A stretch of 64,000 nucleotides of DNA from contig CM114274.1 of assembly GCA_050084515.1 (NCBI GenBank), positions 30,938,001-31,002,000 of the forward strand, written 5' to 3'. This document shows positions 1-10,098 of this stretch, in pieces; positions within the stretch are counted from its first letter, which is position 1, and the number at the start of each line of letters is the position of its first letter. The notes below the pieces were generated by a model. The model was given only the letters and a program-made list of their open reading frames with translations, had not been told where the DNA came from and ran no database searches. Origin of the DNA: Blasia pusilla. Its lineage: Eukaryota > Marchantiophyta > Marchantiopsida > Blasiales. Position numbers and translations under genes: made by a program.

Positions 1-256
1 AACAATCAAGAGACAACCTCGCGCCTCCCATAAACTCCCATGCCTCTTCCATATGTGATCTTATAGTGACCATACTTAGACTTTCTTGTCTATCTATGTC
101 CACATAAGGGACATCCAAATACCGCAAAGTGAATACCTTCAAATTAGAAAGCCATGTCTCATAACTAGGTGCATTTGGGTCTGTCCACCCTATCTCTAGC
201 AACTCACACCTAGGAAGGAGATGGCGTATGTCTCGCTCCTTGGTCTCTTTTTGCCA
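1..256 (-). CDS. Partial open frame at left edge, unknown protein
   Basis: Reading the minus strand from 256 down to 1 gives about 85 codons without a stop; a TAG lies just upstream at 257-259 and the frame runs off the window. The product looks protein-like, with mixed charged and aromatic residues (ELLEIGWTDPNAPSYETW near its start, later SMVTIRSHMEEAWEF). No start codon is seen before an internal ATG, so this is probably an internal exon or a fragment of a transposon protein. I do not recognise a family. It abuts the satellite beginning near 357. Confidence 0.35.
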
Positions 257-356
257 CTAGTCTCGCTTAGTGCGACGAGACCCGCTCCCACGTTTTCCTC
301 TACACTTTCCAGGAAAGATAAGTGAAGCCCGTTAAATGCAAAACAATGTTGGATAG

Positions 357-1405
357 GGAAACAATCAACTTTCTAGCAAACTTTCATGATCGTAACTATA
401 CTAGAAACATGAGAGTAAGCTTCTGCTTGAACTTTTCAGCAAGCTCTCATCATCTCCACTATACTAGAAACATAAGAATAAGCTCTACCTTCAACTTTCC
501 AGCAAACTCTCATGATCTCCAATAATAAGAAACATAAGAATAAGCTCTGCACTCAACTTTCCAGAAAGCTCTCATGATCTCAACTATACTACCAACATAA
601 GAGTATGCTTCTGATTGAACTTTTCAGCAAGCTCTCATCATCTCCACTATACTAGAAACATAAGAATAAGCTCTACCTTCAACTTTCCAGCAAACTCTCA
701 TGATCTCCAATAATAAGAAACATAAGAATAAGCTCTGACTCAACTTTCCGAAAGCTCATGATCTCAACTATACTACCAACATAAGAGTATGCTTCTGATT
801 GAACTTTTCAGCAAGCTCTCATCATCTCCACTATACTAGAAACATAAGAATAAGCTCTACCCTCAACTTTCCAGCAAACTCTCATGATCTCCACTAAAAA
901 GAAACATAAGAATAAGCTCTGCACTCAACTTTCCAGCAAGCTCTCATGATCTCAACTATACTACCAACATAAGAGTATGCTTCTGATTGACATTCTCAGC
1001 AAGCTCTCATCATCTCCACTATAATAGAACATAAGAATAAGCTCTACCTTGAGCTTTCCAGCAAATCCTCATGATCTCCACTAATAAGAAACATAAGAAT
1101 AAGCTCTACACTTAACTTTCCAGCGAGCTCTCATGATCTAAACTATACTAGAAACATAAGAGTACGCTTCTGATTGAACTTTTCAGCAAGCTCTCATCAT
1201 CTCCACTATACTAGAAACATAAGAATCAGCTCTACCCTCAACTTTCTAGCAAACTCTCATGATCTCCACTATCCTAGAAACATAAGAATAAGCTTTAGAT
1301 CCAACTTTTGGGTAAGTAAGCCTCTGATTGAACTTTTGAGCAAGCTAAGGTGATCTCCAAGCAAGCAAGAAACAGAAAAATAAGCTCCACACTGAACTTT
1401 CCACT
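357..1405. repeat. Satellite with about 62-bp units in a 187-bp higher-order repeat
   Basis: The stretch is built of roughly 62-bp units that each contain CAACTTTCCAGCAA or AACTTTTCAGCAA, then CTCTCATGATCTC or CTCATCATCTCC, then CATAAGAATAAGCTC or CATAAGAGTATGC. Three unit types (AAGCTCTACC, AAGCTCTGCAC, ATGCTTCTGATTG) follow one another in fixed order, so the same type returns every 182-191 bp, about five times. Edges are degenerate. Short open frames inside it follow the repeat and are not genes. Confidence 0.85.
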
Positions 1406-1795
1406 CTACATTACCTTGTTTAGTCTTGTTATCACTTGAAAGGTGTGTTGCATCCATGGTAGTTGGAGTAGCACAACTTTGGTTCCTGCTGGTTGTAAAC
1501 TCCATTATTCTCTAGTCAATGAGTAGATAAATATGCCATGTTACATACTAACCAACGCAATATGAAACAATTGCTAAGGTAATGTCCAACTTTGCATAGA
1601 CAAAGCTGAAAAAAAAAAGACCTTGCAGGCTATGCTTTATGCGTACATATAAGAATGCTTCTATCTTACAATCAATACTTCATACTTACATCATTAGCTC
1701 CATTTGTAGGGTCTTGCCATTCTGAATATCTGAGAGGATGCCCGCTAGTCTCTAAACATTCTTTGTCGGCATCACAGTATGGATGGGAAGGGCCT
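1406..1795. other. Spacer between satellite and gypsy G1, no gene seen
   Basis: AT-rich sequence with a short poly-A tract near 1610. A plus-strand open frame at 1655-1945 crosses into the retroelement end and has no protein features. I see nothing else. Confidence 0.5.
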
Positions 1796-1936
1796 TGTCG
1801 TGCGCATACACATCGCTACACAACATACATCGCTGTCACTGAACACACACACAAACACGCACGATCCCATGCTAACTCATGGCATCCAAACAACGAGACA
1901 AGAAGTACTAAAATATCTCCAATCGCCCCCCTAGTT
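1796..1936 (-). repeat. Candidate polypurine tract and 3' LTR of G1
   Basis: On the minus strand, after the PHD stop, comes a G-run (CTAGGGGGGCG, about 1926-1936). It is followed by about 130 bp ending in GCACGACA at 1796. The end resembles the ends of the 104-bp direct repeats at 48001-48104 and 48477-48580 (GATGYATGTTGT, then GCAYGACA). G2 has the same G-run just before its copy. That suggests very short LTRs of 104-135 bp. Identity to the supposed 5' LTR is low, so the call is tentative. Confidence 0.4.
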
Positions 1937-2108
1937 GGTGATTAGGTCCCTCTAACTCCAGATAGCTATCTATCCCTACCTACCATGACATACATCTCTT
2001 AGACGCTAAGAGCAAGAAGGCCGTGTGCTCATGTGGCCCCATCGTTAGTTGCCATCTTGTCATCCATGTCACAAAAAAGTTGGAATCAAAACCTACCTAG
2101 TATCTCCT

Positions 2109-2402
2109 CTATGTACATCTGGGACATATCCATTGTCCCCGAGGAACCCTAGTGAGAGGTGGTGTCAGACATGCCATATGCCAACCTCTCGAACATCCAT
2201 CACAAACTAGCATCGTGGCTGCACCACGAGCAAAACCACACAACATACAACGCAAGCATGTAGGAACTACTGCTAAGCTCGGATCTACTATACCATCAAT
2301 GTTAGGAAGGTGACATGGCGCACAATTACGCACATCGTCCTTCCATACCTTACCATCGCGTCCCTCCAGCAAGAGAACACCGGATGGCAAAACGTCATGC
2401 AC
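2109..2402 (-). pseudogene. PHD-type zinc finger at the end of the G1 polyprotein
   Basis: This 97-residue piece begins with the tail of the integrase C-terminal domain (SGVLLLEGRDGKVWKD, then NCAPCHLPN). It ends with a full C4HC3 pattern: CMLC, eleven residues, CDGC, four residues, H, two residues, C, then W two residues before a final CPRC pair. That spacing and the WHMACL and PRGQWICPRC signatures are those of PHD fingers, which read histone H3 tails. It ends the coding part of the element. A stop separates it from the upstream frame, yet its own frame is open and all eight metal ligands are present. In an element it could guide integration to marked chromatin; that role is inferred. G2 has a damaged counterpart. 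Confidence 0.85.
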
Positions 2403-2404
2403 TC

Positions 2405-3753
2405 TTAGGATAGTGCGGCTGTGATCACATCCAACATTGTCGGTGCCGTCTCACGCAAGTAGACATAATCTCCCGATGAAACCTCCCGATAGTTGGTCGA
2501 TAACCACCACCCCGAATAGTTGCATACCTCAACGTATCCCGATGCTACGCAATCGCCAAGTTCTCGAACGCCATGGGCATCACTCTCAAACAACTCACCC
2601 TCTAAGAACATGCTCGCATCCATACATCCGGGTCATCAAGGTCCAACATCTCACCAACATCTCGACGAATGGCCGCAAGAAAATCTGGCTCTCGGCCATA
2701 AAGTAGCAAGTACGGTGAAAAAGACGCTAAGGATACCTGCCTGCTGAATCTGTATCCCATTGCCAACCACGGAAATTGGAGGTCCCAATCTCCTAGGTGA
2801 CCTCTTTGCAAGCCATACTTGCATAAACCCCTCTTCACCGTTTGCACAACTCTCTCAGCTAATCCATCCGTTTCAGGATGATCTTGCGAAGTCGTGCGAT
2901 GGTCGATCAGCGCTTGATCACACAAGGCCTGGAACTCACCGCAAAACTCGGTACCTTGGTCTGTCAACACCTAAGCCGGTGCGCCATAATGACTCAGCAC
3001 TCTATCAAGGAAGGCATGAGCTACTCCCTCACTCGTTTTGTCAAGCAATGCAACCAACTCGATCCACTTCGAGAAGTGCTCGACCATCACCAACACATAA
3101 CGACTATGACGCTCCGTCAAAGGCAAGGGTCCTGCAAAATCCAAACTCCATCTATATCCTAAGCCCATGATTGGTAATGGATGCAATTGTGGAGTCGGAG
3201 CATTGAACGATGCTCGGACCCGATCACACAACATGCACTTGGCAACAAACTGTTGAACGTTAGTTTGCATACCTCGCCACCAATATTGAATCTTGAGCAA
3301 GCTGTACGTCTGCTTCACCCCAAAGTGACCCAACTCCTCATGGGCATGCTGCACTAGTTGTGCTCTCTGCAAAGGATGCGGCACTATGCGTACTCTGCCA
3401 TCCTCCCAAACCCTCAAAACATGTGTCCCCTCCCAACGGAACTGTCTGCCCCGCTGTAGGATCCGATCCCGCTCTCTAGCACCCACGGTGCTTGCAACGC
3501 TGCCAGTACGAAGGTACTCCAAGACTACTCCATCATCATGAATATCTTGGCCATCTGTCGTCTCCTCACTCGCCTTGGGATCCAAGGACTCTCCACTAGA
3601 CCTCGCCATCAAAGTCTCCACACTCTGGCTCTCCATAGCCAACATGCCTAAACAGGCTGACGCGTGCCATCTTGGAACTGACTCCTCATCACTCTCTCTA
3701 TGCCATTGAGCTCCAGTTGCATCTCGCTGACTCGGGCATGGGTTATGACTCAA
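2405..3753 (-). pseudogene. Ty3/gypsy integrase, G1
   Basis: Open pieces at 3753-2971, 2970-2602 and 2623-2405 together give a full integrase. The N-terminal zinc site is HEELGHFGVKQTY, later CMLC. The catalytic core shows WSLDFAGPL (first D), LTDQGTEF (second D) and HPETDGLAERVVQTVK (E), so the DDE triad is intact. The C-terminal part has GDYVYLRETAP, the SH3-like region of gypsy integrases, and runs into the PHD finger. A stop after SHYGAPA and a frame change near 2600 break the gene. It would insert the cDNA copy. The frame upstream (around 3753) holds the end of RNase H and a linker. Confidence 0.85.
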
Positions 3754-3765
3754 CCCATCTGCATC

Positions 3766-4400
3766 CTAGTTGAGCGTCCCAGGTCTATGTTCCACCTGAG
3801 AATCATACTCCTGCAACAACAGAGCCCATCTTGCAAGCTTCGCAATAAGCTTGTCGGACTCCATCAACCACTTCAGTGGTTGATGATCAATGATGATGGT
3901 AAAGGGGTTGCCGGATAAGTAACACTTGAAATGCGCGATAGCCCACAGTGCAGCCAAGCACTCACCCTCATACGAGCTGTACTTCGCCTCTACAGCATTG
4001 TTCGAGCGGCTAGCGTAAGCCACCACAAACTCTCTACTCTCATCATCATGCTGGGTGCGCACCGCTCCAAGCCCCAACATACTCCAATCTATGTGCAACT
4101 AGAAAGGACGGCCCCTGATCGGTCTCCTCAAGATGGGCACGGACGTCAACCTATCCTTGAGCAACTGAAATGCTCGCTTGTGCTCATCCCCCTAGTGCCA
4201 TTCGTGACCCGCCTTGGTCAGCAAGGTCATCGGCTTTGCAATCGAACTGAATCCCTTGACGTACTGCCGATAGAAGTTTGCCAATCTCATGAATGCGCAA
4301 ACACGGCTCACATCTGTAGGGCGTGGAATACGTGAGATAGCCTCTACCTTTGTCTGCTAAACACCAAGGCCCCCTCGGTATATTGTATGACCCAAGTACT
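3766..4400 (-). pseudogene. RNase H and RT connection, G1
   Basis: The 110-residue frame 4098-3766 contains VVAYASRSNNAVEAKYSSYEGECLA and IIIDHQPLKWLM; these carry the conserved E and D of gypsy RNase H. It ends in WALLLQEYDSQVEHRPG, the usual RNase H tail. Upstream, 4400-4100 in broken frames keeps the thumb/connection signature (PRPTDVSRVCAFM, PILRRPIRGRPF). The domain would remove RNA from the hybrid. It is in a different frame from the RT pieces, so the polyprotein is broken here. Confidence 0.85.
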
Positions 4401-4422
4401 CAATCTGGTCGTAGAAGAACTT

Positions 4423-5060
4423 TCACTTGCTTGGATGTAGCTCCAACCCATGTAGTTGCAATCGTCGAAACACCTCCTCTAGATGTCGCTCATGCTCCTC
4501 AACCGTGGCGCTAGAGACTACGATGTCATCAATATAACACCTAGCAAAATCCAGACGAGCCAAGATCCTATCCATGACCCTTTGAAACTCAGCCAAGGCG
4601 TTCTTTAACCCAAATGGTAAGAACTGCCACTGGTACAAACAATCCTTCCGTGAGGATCGATGCCCCAAAATGCGGTCTTCTACGTGTCCTCCAATTTGAT
4701 AGGCAGCTGATGGTATCCGGCTCGCAAATCCAATGAACTGAAAACCTTTGCATGACCAATCGCATCAAAGATCTCCTCAGGGGTGGGCATGGCATACCTA
4801 TCGGACTTCGTCTGCCAATTGATAGGTTGGTAATTCCCACACATTTGCCCATCCGTCCAGTTGCCATGCACATCCTTCTTGGCAGGCATGAAAGTGGCAG
4901 ATGCATACTCCCCATGCGACATCTCCACTAGTCTTGCTCCAACCAAGTCGTTGATCCTACTCTAAATCAGAGCCCTCTCCATATCACTGTACGTGTAGGG
5001 TTGTCGGAAGATCGGCTTATCACTCGACAACTTAATGCGGATCCTCGGTCCCTTCAGCAT
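4423..5060 (-). pseudogene. Reverse transcriptase, G1
   Basis: Gypsy RT blocks are readable: HGEYASATFMPAKKDVHGNW, MCGNYQPIN, RYAMPTPEEIFD, FSSLDLRAGYHQLPI (first catalytic D) and ARCYIDDIVV (the YxDD box) followed by EEHERHLEEVFRRL. The pieces lie in two frames, 4946-4680 and 4668-4423, with a stop between them. Start of the domain near 5060 is set by similarity to the longer G2 frame at 51776-51339. It follows the DNA methyltransferase directly. Confidence 0.88.
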
Positions 5061-5574
5061 ACCCAAATCCTCCATGTTAAACACAAAGCAACTCCTATAA
5101 CTCCTGAGGAACTGATGTATTCAGAGCCGCTCTCCTCCTATCAACTTAGGGCCCACATGTGGCTCCCAAGTCTCCATCGTGACTACGGTAGGACTCTCCG
5201 GCACAGATATCGGCGGTTGCTATGGTGCAAACCCATCTCAAACAACAACACTCGACCGCTCTCCTGCAGCCAACTGCAAACTCTGATCTCCTCCACATGT
5301 TGTGCCCAGTACCACGATCGATGTTGTGGCTATCATCTCTTGGCGTGCCTGCAAAACATCCCAAGAAGTCCAAGGGTGTCTCTCTCAATCTCCCCTGGTG
5401 TTTCGATCTCCTCAGGTCTCGGCCCCAACCACTCCCTCCACCATCTCGGTAGGCATGGGGCTCACCAACGCAACCGTTGTGATCTGTCGCGATCTCATCC
5501 GACGCTGCTCAGCCACTCCCAAGCTGAAGATCCATGTCAAACAGTTCAAATAGGTCCATCGCTTGACCCAAGAC

Positions 5575-6640
5575 ATGGCGTCGTGATGCCTCTAATACTG
5601 ACGGGACTACCGTCACTCCTGGGGGAAATCCCATTGCCCACTCTCTCTCGTTGGCATTGAGCTCCACCAACCTCTAAACCTGGTTATCCCAAACCAAGCC
5701 AGGACCAACCTCCTTGTATGCATAGGAAGCGGGAAAACTCACAAACGTGGGAAAGGCCGCCACGGCTCGCCTACCTTGTTGACCACGATCCAACGGTGGT
5801 CGATCATCGTGCCTCACTACTGTGATCGGCGACTTGGATCCACAATGGAATCCACTAACAAATGGGGGGCGCTCCACTCTGCATACGCCCTCGTGAATAA
5901 CCGCATGGGGCACCAAGTTGGTCCACCATAGACGCGGGCGATGGGCTCTAGAACCTACACTCGCCGCATCCAAGAACACTGCTGGGCCAATCCAGGCATG
6001 CACTTGATGAGCACTCGTCACCACCCGTGACCTGGAGTCTCCTAAGATGGGCACATTCTCTAGAATGTAGGCTGGAGAACGAGACTGGTGCTCCTGCAAC
6101 TGCCGTAAGACTCTCAACATCTCCCAAAACAACTGGACCGAGTATCGCCAACCGCTGCCTCTTCCAAAGACTTTCGATTGGTCGTGACATGGAAAACTAG
6201 AAATGACCAAACTAGCGGTCCCTACTCGCTCTAAGTCCTGCACCCCCAACAACGAAATATCCCTCGGTAGGAAACTCTGGTATCCTTATACCGCGGACGC
6301 AGACAATAAGTCGGGAAAACGTAGGCATAACTACGCCACATGTCGTAGTGAGATGCGCCTCCCAACATCATCACTCTCCACATACAGGTACTATTGTACT
6401 CGCACTCCTACCTGCAAAACAACAGCTAACCCGACGCTAATCCCTCCAAAGAGATCTAACACTCGAGTACCCTCCTCCAAGGTACACCATACAATGGGTG
6501 TGGTATCCAAGGGTGTCATCGTAGCACTCCTTGCTACCTCGGGTTCCTCAGACCCGTCATGCTCCGGTGCAAACGCCTCACTCCACGCGGTTTGCACGTG
6601 CTCATCTGCCAATCGTTGAAGCTCCTCAATCGAGCCCACA
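5575..6640 (-). pseudogene. C5 cytosine DNA methyltransferase domain inside gypsy G1
   Basis: Order of motifs fits a C5-MTase of the DNMT3-like group. Motif I is VLDLFGGISVGLAVV (about 6440). Motif IV is SSFPCHDQSKVFGRGSG with the catalytic Cys (about 6190). Then come LFWEMLRVLRQL, motif VI YILENVPIL, motif VIII VGSRAHRPRLWWTNL (about 5940), and motifs IX-X ERERAMGFPPG and RRHVLGQAMDL (about 5650-5590). The domain sits between protease and RT, where gypsy elements normally have nothing. G2 has the same domain at the same place, so it belongs to the family and is not a chance insertion. Stops occur between motifs I and IV and near 5673. Expected reaction: methyl transfer from AdoMet to C5 of cytosine, possibly on the element's own DNA (inferred). 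Confidence 0.88.
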
Positions 6641-6839
6641 GCGGCATCTCTCTTCCACGGAATGATGCGGCTACCACAACACTCCTCTCCATAGAAATGT
6701 CAAGAACGGGAGTATCCTCTACATGGACATGTCCCTCAATCAAATCACTAGGCCAAGTGATGGCATTGCTAAATGCTGCTAAGGTCGCCATCTCTCCTGG
6801 CCGTTGCTCGATCACTGCACATGTGAATTGAACGGGTAA

Positions 6840-7558
6840 TGAGCTAAGGCACCCATCACCTGACATCTTGGTTTGTAGGACACTGACTCTTCCTAGTAAT
6901 CCAGGGAAAACCCCATCGGGTATAACACTGCTCCACCAACCAAGACATCGTAGGACTCTACATCAGTCACTATCGCCTTGGCTCGCACCACGGACTCATC
7001 CTATCGGCTTGTGGGATGTCCCAAGCGAATCCTCACCATGACCTTCTGTCGGGTGATATACTATGTGGTACTTGCTCCACCCAAGGATGTCTGTATCCAG
7101 AATGGACAAGGCTCCACATTGGCTCTTGTCAAGCCCAATCCTCTGAATGACGCTTTCCCCAACATGAGGGGTTGCGCTCTTGAATCCAACAAGACGCACT
7201 ACGGACTAAAAGCTCTACCTTCGGGACTCACCAAATAGAAGACCTCTCCTCAGTTATCCAGCAACACAACACTAAGAGAAGCCATGGGACGCTCTATCGC
7301 GGGTCTAGCGGGCATATCTGCCATCCTAGCAGCCGCAGCCTGCCATGAATCTGACGTGGACGGCCCGAGCATCCGCTCCAAGAGCAGGTCCATCACCTCC
7401 TTTGCAATCACCTCTGAACGTGATGCAAGAACTCCAACTCCACGCTCATATAGCATAGCGGCCAGCCAAAAAGCCTCGGTGGGCGTACCCCCCAACGTTA
7501 TAACATCGGAAGCAGAAAATAAAGGAGCGCGGTACACAATGGTGGCCGCCCCCAACAA
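6840..7558 (-). pseudogene. Aspartic protease region, G1
   Basis: Broken minus-strand frames give CVLLDSRAQPLMLGKA (about 7190-7140), then CPFWIQTSLGG and VESYDVLVGGAVLYPMGF. These are the active-site loop, flap region and second half of a retropepsin as found in gypsy polyproteins. The active site reads D-S-R where D-S/T-G is expected, and several stops are present, so it is inactive. The preceding 102-residue frame 7558-7250 (ending VVLLDN) is the linker between gag and protease. The methyltransferase follows downstream with a short spacer (VPVQFTCAV, then DLIEGHVHVED). Confidence 0.7.
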
Positions 7559-7559
7559 C

Positions 7560-8030
7560 GTGCTCTACATATGCCCCTCCTAAGCATCAACCATAGGAGT
7601 CATCGCACTCGCTTCTCCCATCGCCCTCTGTGCCTGCACACCAACAACGTCACCAACTCCCCAGGAACTCTGATCAAGATCCATCGATGGGGTCCTCATC
7701 GCCTCGGACAACGTGAAAGACTGAGGAAGCCTAGTCTGTTTCTTGGCTTTCCCTCACTGTGGATCCAACTTTGCGGCGGCCTCCATGTGGGCAACCCCGC
7801 AGCACATCCAACTAGGATCCTCCGTATCTCTGGCTGCTCCATATGATGTCGATGCCACGGATCCGGCATCGGGTAATCTCAATGCCATAGTGGCAACTGC
7901 TCCTATAGGCGATGTATCGGCGACCATCCTAGCCTCACGCTCGGCATCTCCCTGGACGCATCTAGGTGGTAGGACTCTACCTCCTCCACGAGCAGCTCCA
8001 CCACCCTGTCGGTGAAAATGACGCCAATGA
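7560..8030 (-). pseudogene. Gag-protease linker of G1
   Basis: Fragmentary minus-strand frames match the G2 linker at 54.0-54.4 kb: GGAARGGG low complexity, STSYGAA, KKQTRLPQSF and LSEAMRTPSM, beside G2 LPQSFLLSEMLRTPSM. No domain is known. Several stops are present. Confidence 0.5.
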
Positions 8031-8033
8031 TGC

Positions 8034-8660
8034 CTATCGACTAAAGCGATAACCCATAGCCAACCATGGCAACTGTAGGTCCCACTCCCTCAATTGTCCC
8101 TGCTGCAAGCCAAACTTGCGCAATCCTCTCTTCACCGTCTGTACCACTCTCTCCGCCAATCCATCCGCCTCAGGATGATCCCTGGACGTGGTGCGGTGAT
8201 CTATCAAAGCCTGAAACACAAGGCCTGAAACTCTCCCCTGAACTCGGTACCCTGGTCAGTCAACACCTCCGCCGGTGCACCAAAGTGACTAAGCACACGA
8301 TCTAGAAACGCATAAGTTGTTCCCTTGCTCGCCTTGTCTGGTAGTGCCACCAACTCTATCCACTTGGAGAAATGCTCCACCATGACCAACACGTACCTAT
8401 GATGACGCCCTGTCAATGGCAAAGGTCCCGCAAAGTCTAAACTCCACCGATAACCTAAACCCATAATCGGCAAAGGATGTAACTGCGGAGTGGGAGCATT
8501 AAAGGATGCTCGCACTCTGTCACATACTATACATCTGGCCACAAACTGCTGTACCCCAGTATGCATGCCGTGCCACCAATACTGAACCTGGAGTAAGCTG
8601 TAAGTACGCTTTACTCGAAAATGTCCCAACTCCTCATCCTCGGGCAACTCCAGCTCCTCG
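8034..8660 (-). pseudogene. Out-of-place integrase fragment between gag and protease of G1
   Basis: A second integrase core lies here in the wrong place. It reads DEELGHFRVKRTYSLL, CIVCDRVRASFNAP, WSLDFAGPLPLTG (D), LTDQGTEFRGEF (D) and DHPEADGLAERVVQTVK (E), and ends at WLAMGYRFSR. It is closely similar to, but not identical with, the proper G1 integrase at 3400-2700, so it came from a relative. Flanks are gag zinc-knuckle sequence (above 8690) and the gly-rich gag-protease linker (below 8015). A short duplication (around 8210-8235, ACAAGGCCTGAAAC) breaks the frame. Template switching during reverse transcription is a likely origin (inferred). Confidence 0.8.
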
Positions 8661-8689
8661 TCCCCCAACTGAATCACCTGGTGCACGAT

Positions 8690-9427
8690 CTCTAGGCCCA
8701 CCCGGACCGGCTACATGCTTTGGTGCCCTCTCTGGCCCTCGGTCCGGACGTAACTCAAGAGGTAAACTGAAACACTTGGCACGTGTATGACCATACCTTT
8801 GACAATAGTCACACTAATAACCTCCTGGTGCAGCATCATCTCCTCCTCCATGCTGAGGCACACGTCCATGACCCTCACGAGTGCAATCGCGCTGATGATG
8901 GGCTCCACCACATGACCAACAAGTAAGAGTAGGCGACTTCTTCTGAGCCGCATATGAAGGTGCAGAGTCTCTGTGGCACGGCCTCCCGGTATCCTCCTTG
9001 AGCTCGTGGTGCCACGGTCGACCTACCTTGGAGTCCACGTTGTTGCACAGGTAGTGCAGACAATCGTGAGTGCTCTTGCCCAGAACCCATGGTGGCTACG
9101 CTCTCCTCCGTCATGTTGCACTCAATGTTCTTGCCGATACTAAAAACATCTCTCAACGTAGGGGAGGTGTTCATAAGAAGCACCCCCTCCCGCACCCATG
9201 GGAGCAGGGTCCGGTCCAGCATCACATACCATGACTGGATAGCCTGAGACTCTGTCACCCCTTGAGTGACGTTGATCAACCGGCGCAAGCGAGTATAAGC
9301 CTCACGCAAACTCTCACCCGGGCGCCTCTGGAAGTCATGGATGCTCCACAACTTCTTCGTCCGTACCCCTTGGTAGCTCTCCCTCAACTTAGCAAAGAAC
9401 TCAACCACACGGTTGAATTTGGGACGA
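8690..9427 (-). pseudogene. Gag, C-terminal part with two zinc knuckles, G1
   Basis: From the transposon junction the frame gives FNRVVEFFAKLRESYQGV, RRPGESLREAYTRLRRLI and SPTLRDVFSIGKNIE, matching G2 gag at 55.3-55.0 kb and typical of retroelement capsid C-terminal regions. Two CCHC-type knuckles follow: CWSCGGAHHQRDC (about 8920) and CDYCQRYGHTRAKC (about 8820-8780), the nucleic-acid-binding part. Frames 9546-8875, 9038-8814 and 8953-8711 overlap, so at least one frameshift is present. The first 40 residues of the long frame (above 9436) belong to the inserted DNA transposon and not to gag. Confidence 0.85.
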
Positions 9428-9436
9428 ACTAGACGG
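9428..9436. repeat. Left target-site duplication of transposon C (ACTAGACGG)
   Basis: The same 9 bp occur at 47121-47129, on the other side of the 37.7-kb nest. In gag of G1 the two halves then join in register. Nine bp is the usual MULE duplication length. Confidence 0.85.
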
Positions 9437-10089
9437 GGGCTGGTATTCTGGGAAGAGAGAGGAAGAGAGGAGAGGAAGAGAGGAAGAGAGGCAAAGAGGA
9501 TAGTCTCTCTTAAAAAAAAAGGGCCAAATCTGCCTCCTCTCTTCAAAACTTTTTGACATATTTGAAATTTTTGTTTGCTTTCAAATTCATGAAATCTTTA
9601 GAAGAGAGTAGGTAGAGGTCCGCATTCGGGCCTAAAGAAACCTCCTTTTTCCAAGGGGCGAAAAACCAGTTGACATCATAAGACCACTACATCACTCTCC
9701 ATGTGAGCCTAAGTTTCTTCACATTGCCTGTCTCATTGTACAGTAAGCTGTGCCTAGGGGTATTTTTGTTGGAGGACCATTGGCAAATAATTTGACCAGA
9801 AGTAGCAATCTCATCTCAATGAAAGGTTCAAAGAAAGGTTCAAATAAAGACCAACTTTGTGAAATGTGAACACAGGAGATGATAATTGAACCAAAATATT
9901 GTTAGCTGTCTGGAGTAAAGAGGAACTGATGTCCCTTCATTCAGATCCTGAATCTGAGAAACCGAGAAGCTGCACCCCTCCCAAACCGTCGGAATTTTAC
10001 AGGTTGTAACTCTTGCAACCCGTCGGAATCAGATGGCTTGCATCCCTTGCAAGTAAGCTCTCCATAACAAAGGACAGATTTTGAGAAGT
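9437..10089 (+). mobile_element. Left-end segment of transposon C
   Basis: GA-rich subterminal tract (9443-9500), then AT-rich non-coding sequence similar to B at 24.63-25.25 kb and, inverted, to A at 22.16-21.6 kb. It includes GTGAGCCTAAGTTTCTT at about 9702 and a hairpin unit around 10010. The part that in A and B encodes ITNRKLVMGQFRGGH is deleted here. Confidence 0.75.
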
Positions 10090-10098
10090 GATTCCATT
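10090..10098. repeat. Left target-site duplication of transposon A (GATTCCATT)
   Basis: Repeated exactly at 22159-22167. Removing A plus one copy restores the sequence AAGTGATT, TTCCACCCTGCACCC seen uninterrupted in B at about 25255-25285. Confidence 0.88.

Larger units (their letters stand above)
1796..9436 (-). mobile_element. Ty3/gypsy G1, 3' portion (gag C-terminus to 3' end)
   Basis: The minus strand encodes, in order from 9427 down, gag with zinc knuckles, an inserted integrase fragment, aspartic protease, C5 DNA methyltransferase, reverse transcriptase, RNase H, integrase and a PHD finger. This is Ty3/gypsy order with two extra chromatin-related modules. The gag N-terminus lies 37.7 kb away at 47121-47670, because DNA transposon C (9437-47120) inserted into gag and duplicated ACTAGACGG (9428-9436 and 47121-47129). 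Stops and frameshifts occur in almost every domain, so the element is dead. Sister element G2 at 48.5-55.9 kb confirms the domain order. Confidence 0.9.

Noticed and set aside
1655-1945. 96-codon plus frame
   Set aside because: Overlaps the candidate 3' LTR of G1, low-complexity His/Thr stretch, no features.
2437-3170. Plus-strand open frames opposite integrase and RT of G1
   Set aside because: They mirror the coding minus strand and lack family motifs; they are shadows.
5001-5660. 219-codon plus-strand frame
   Set aside because: It lies opposite the methyltransferase-RT junction of G1, and its composition (Ser, Leu, His, Pro rich) is that of an antisense shadow.
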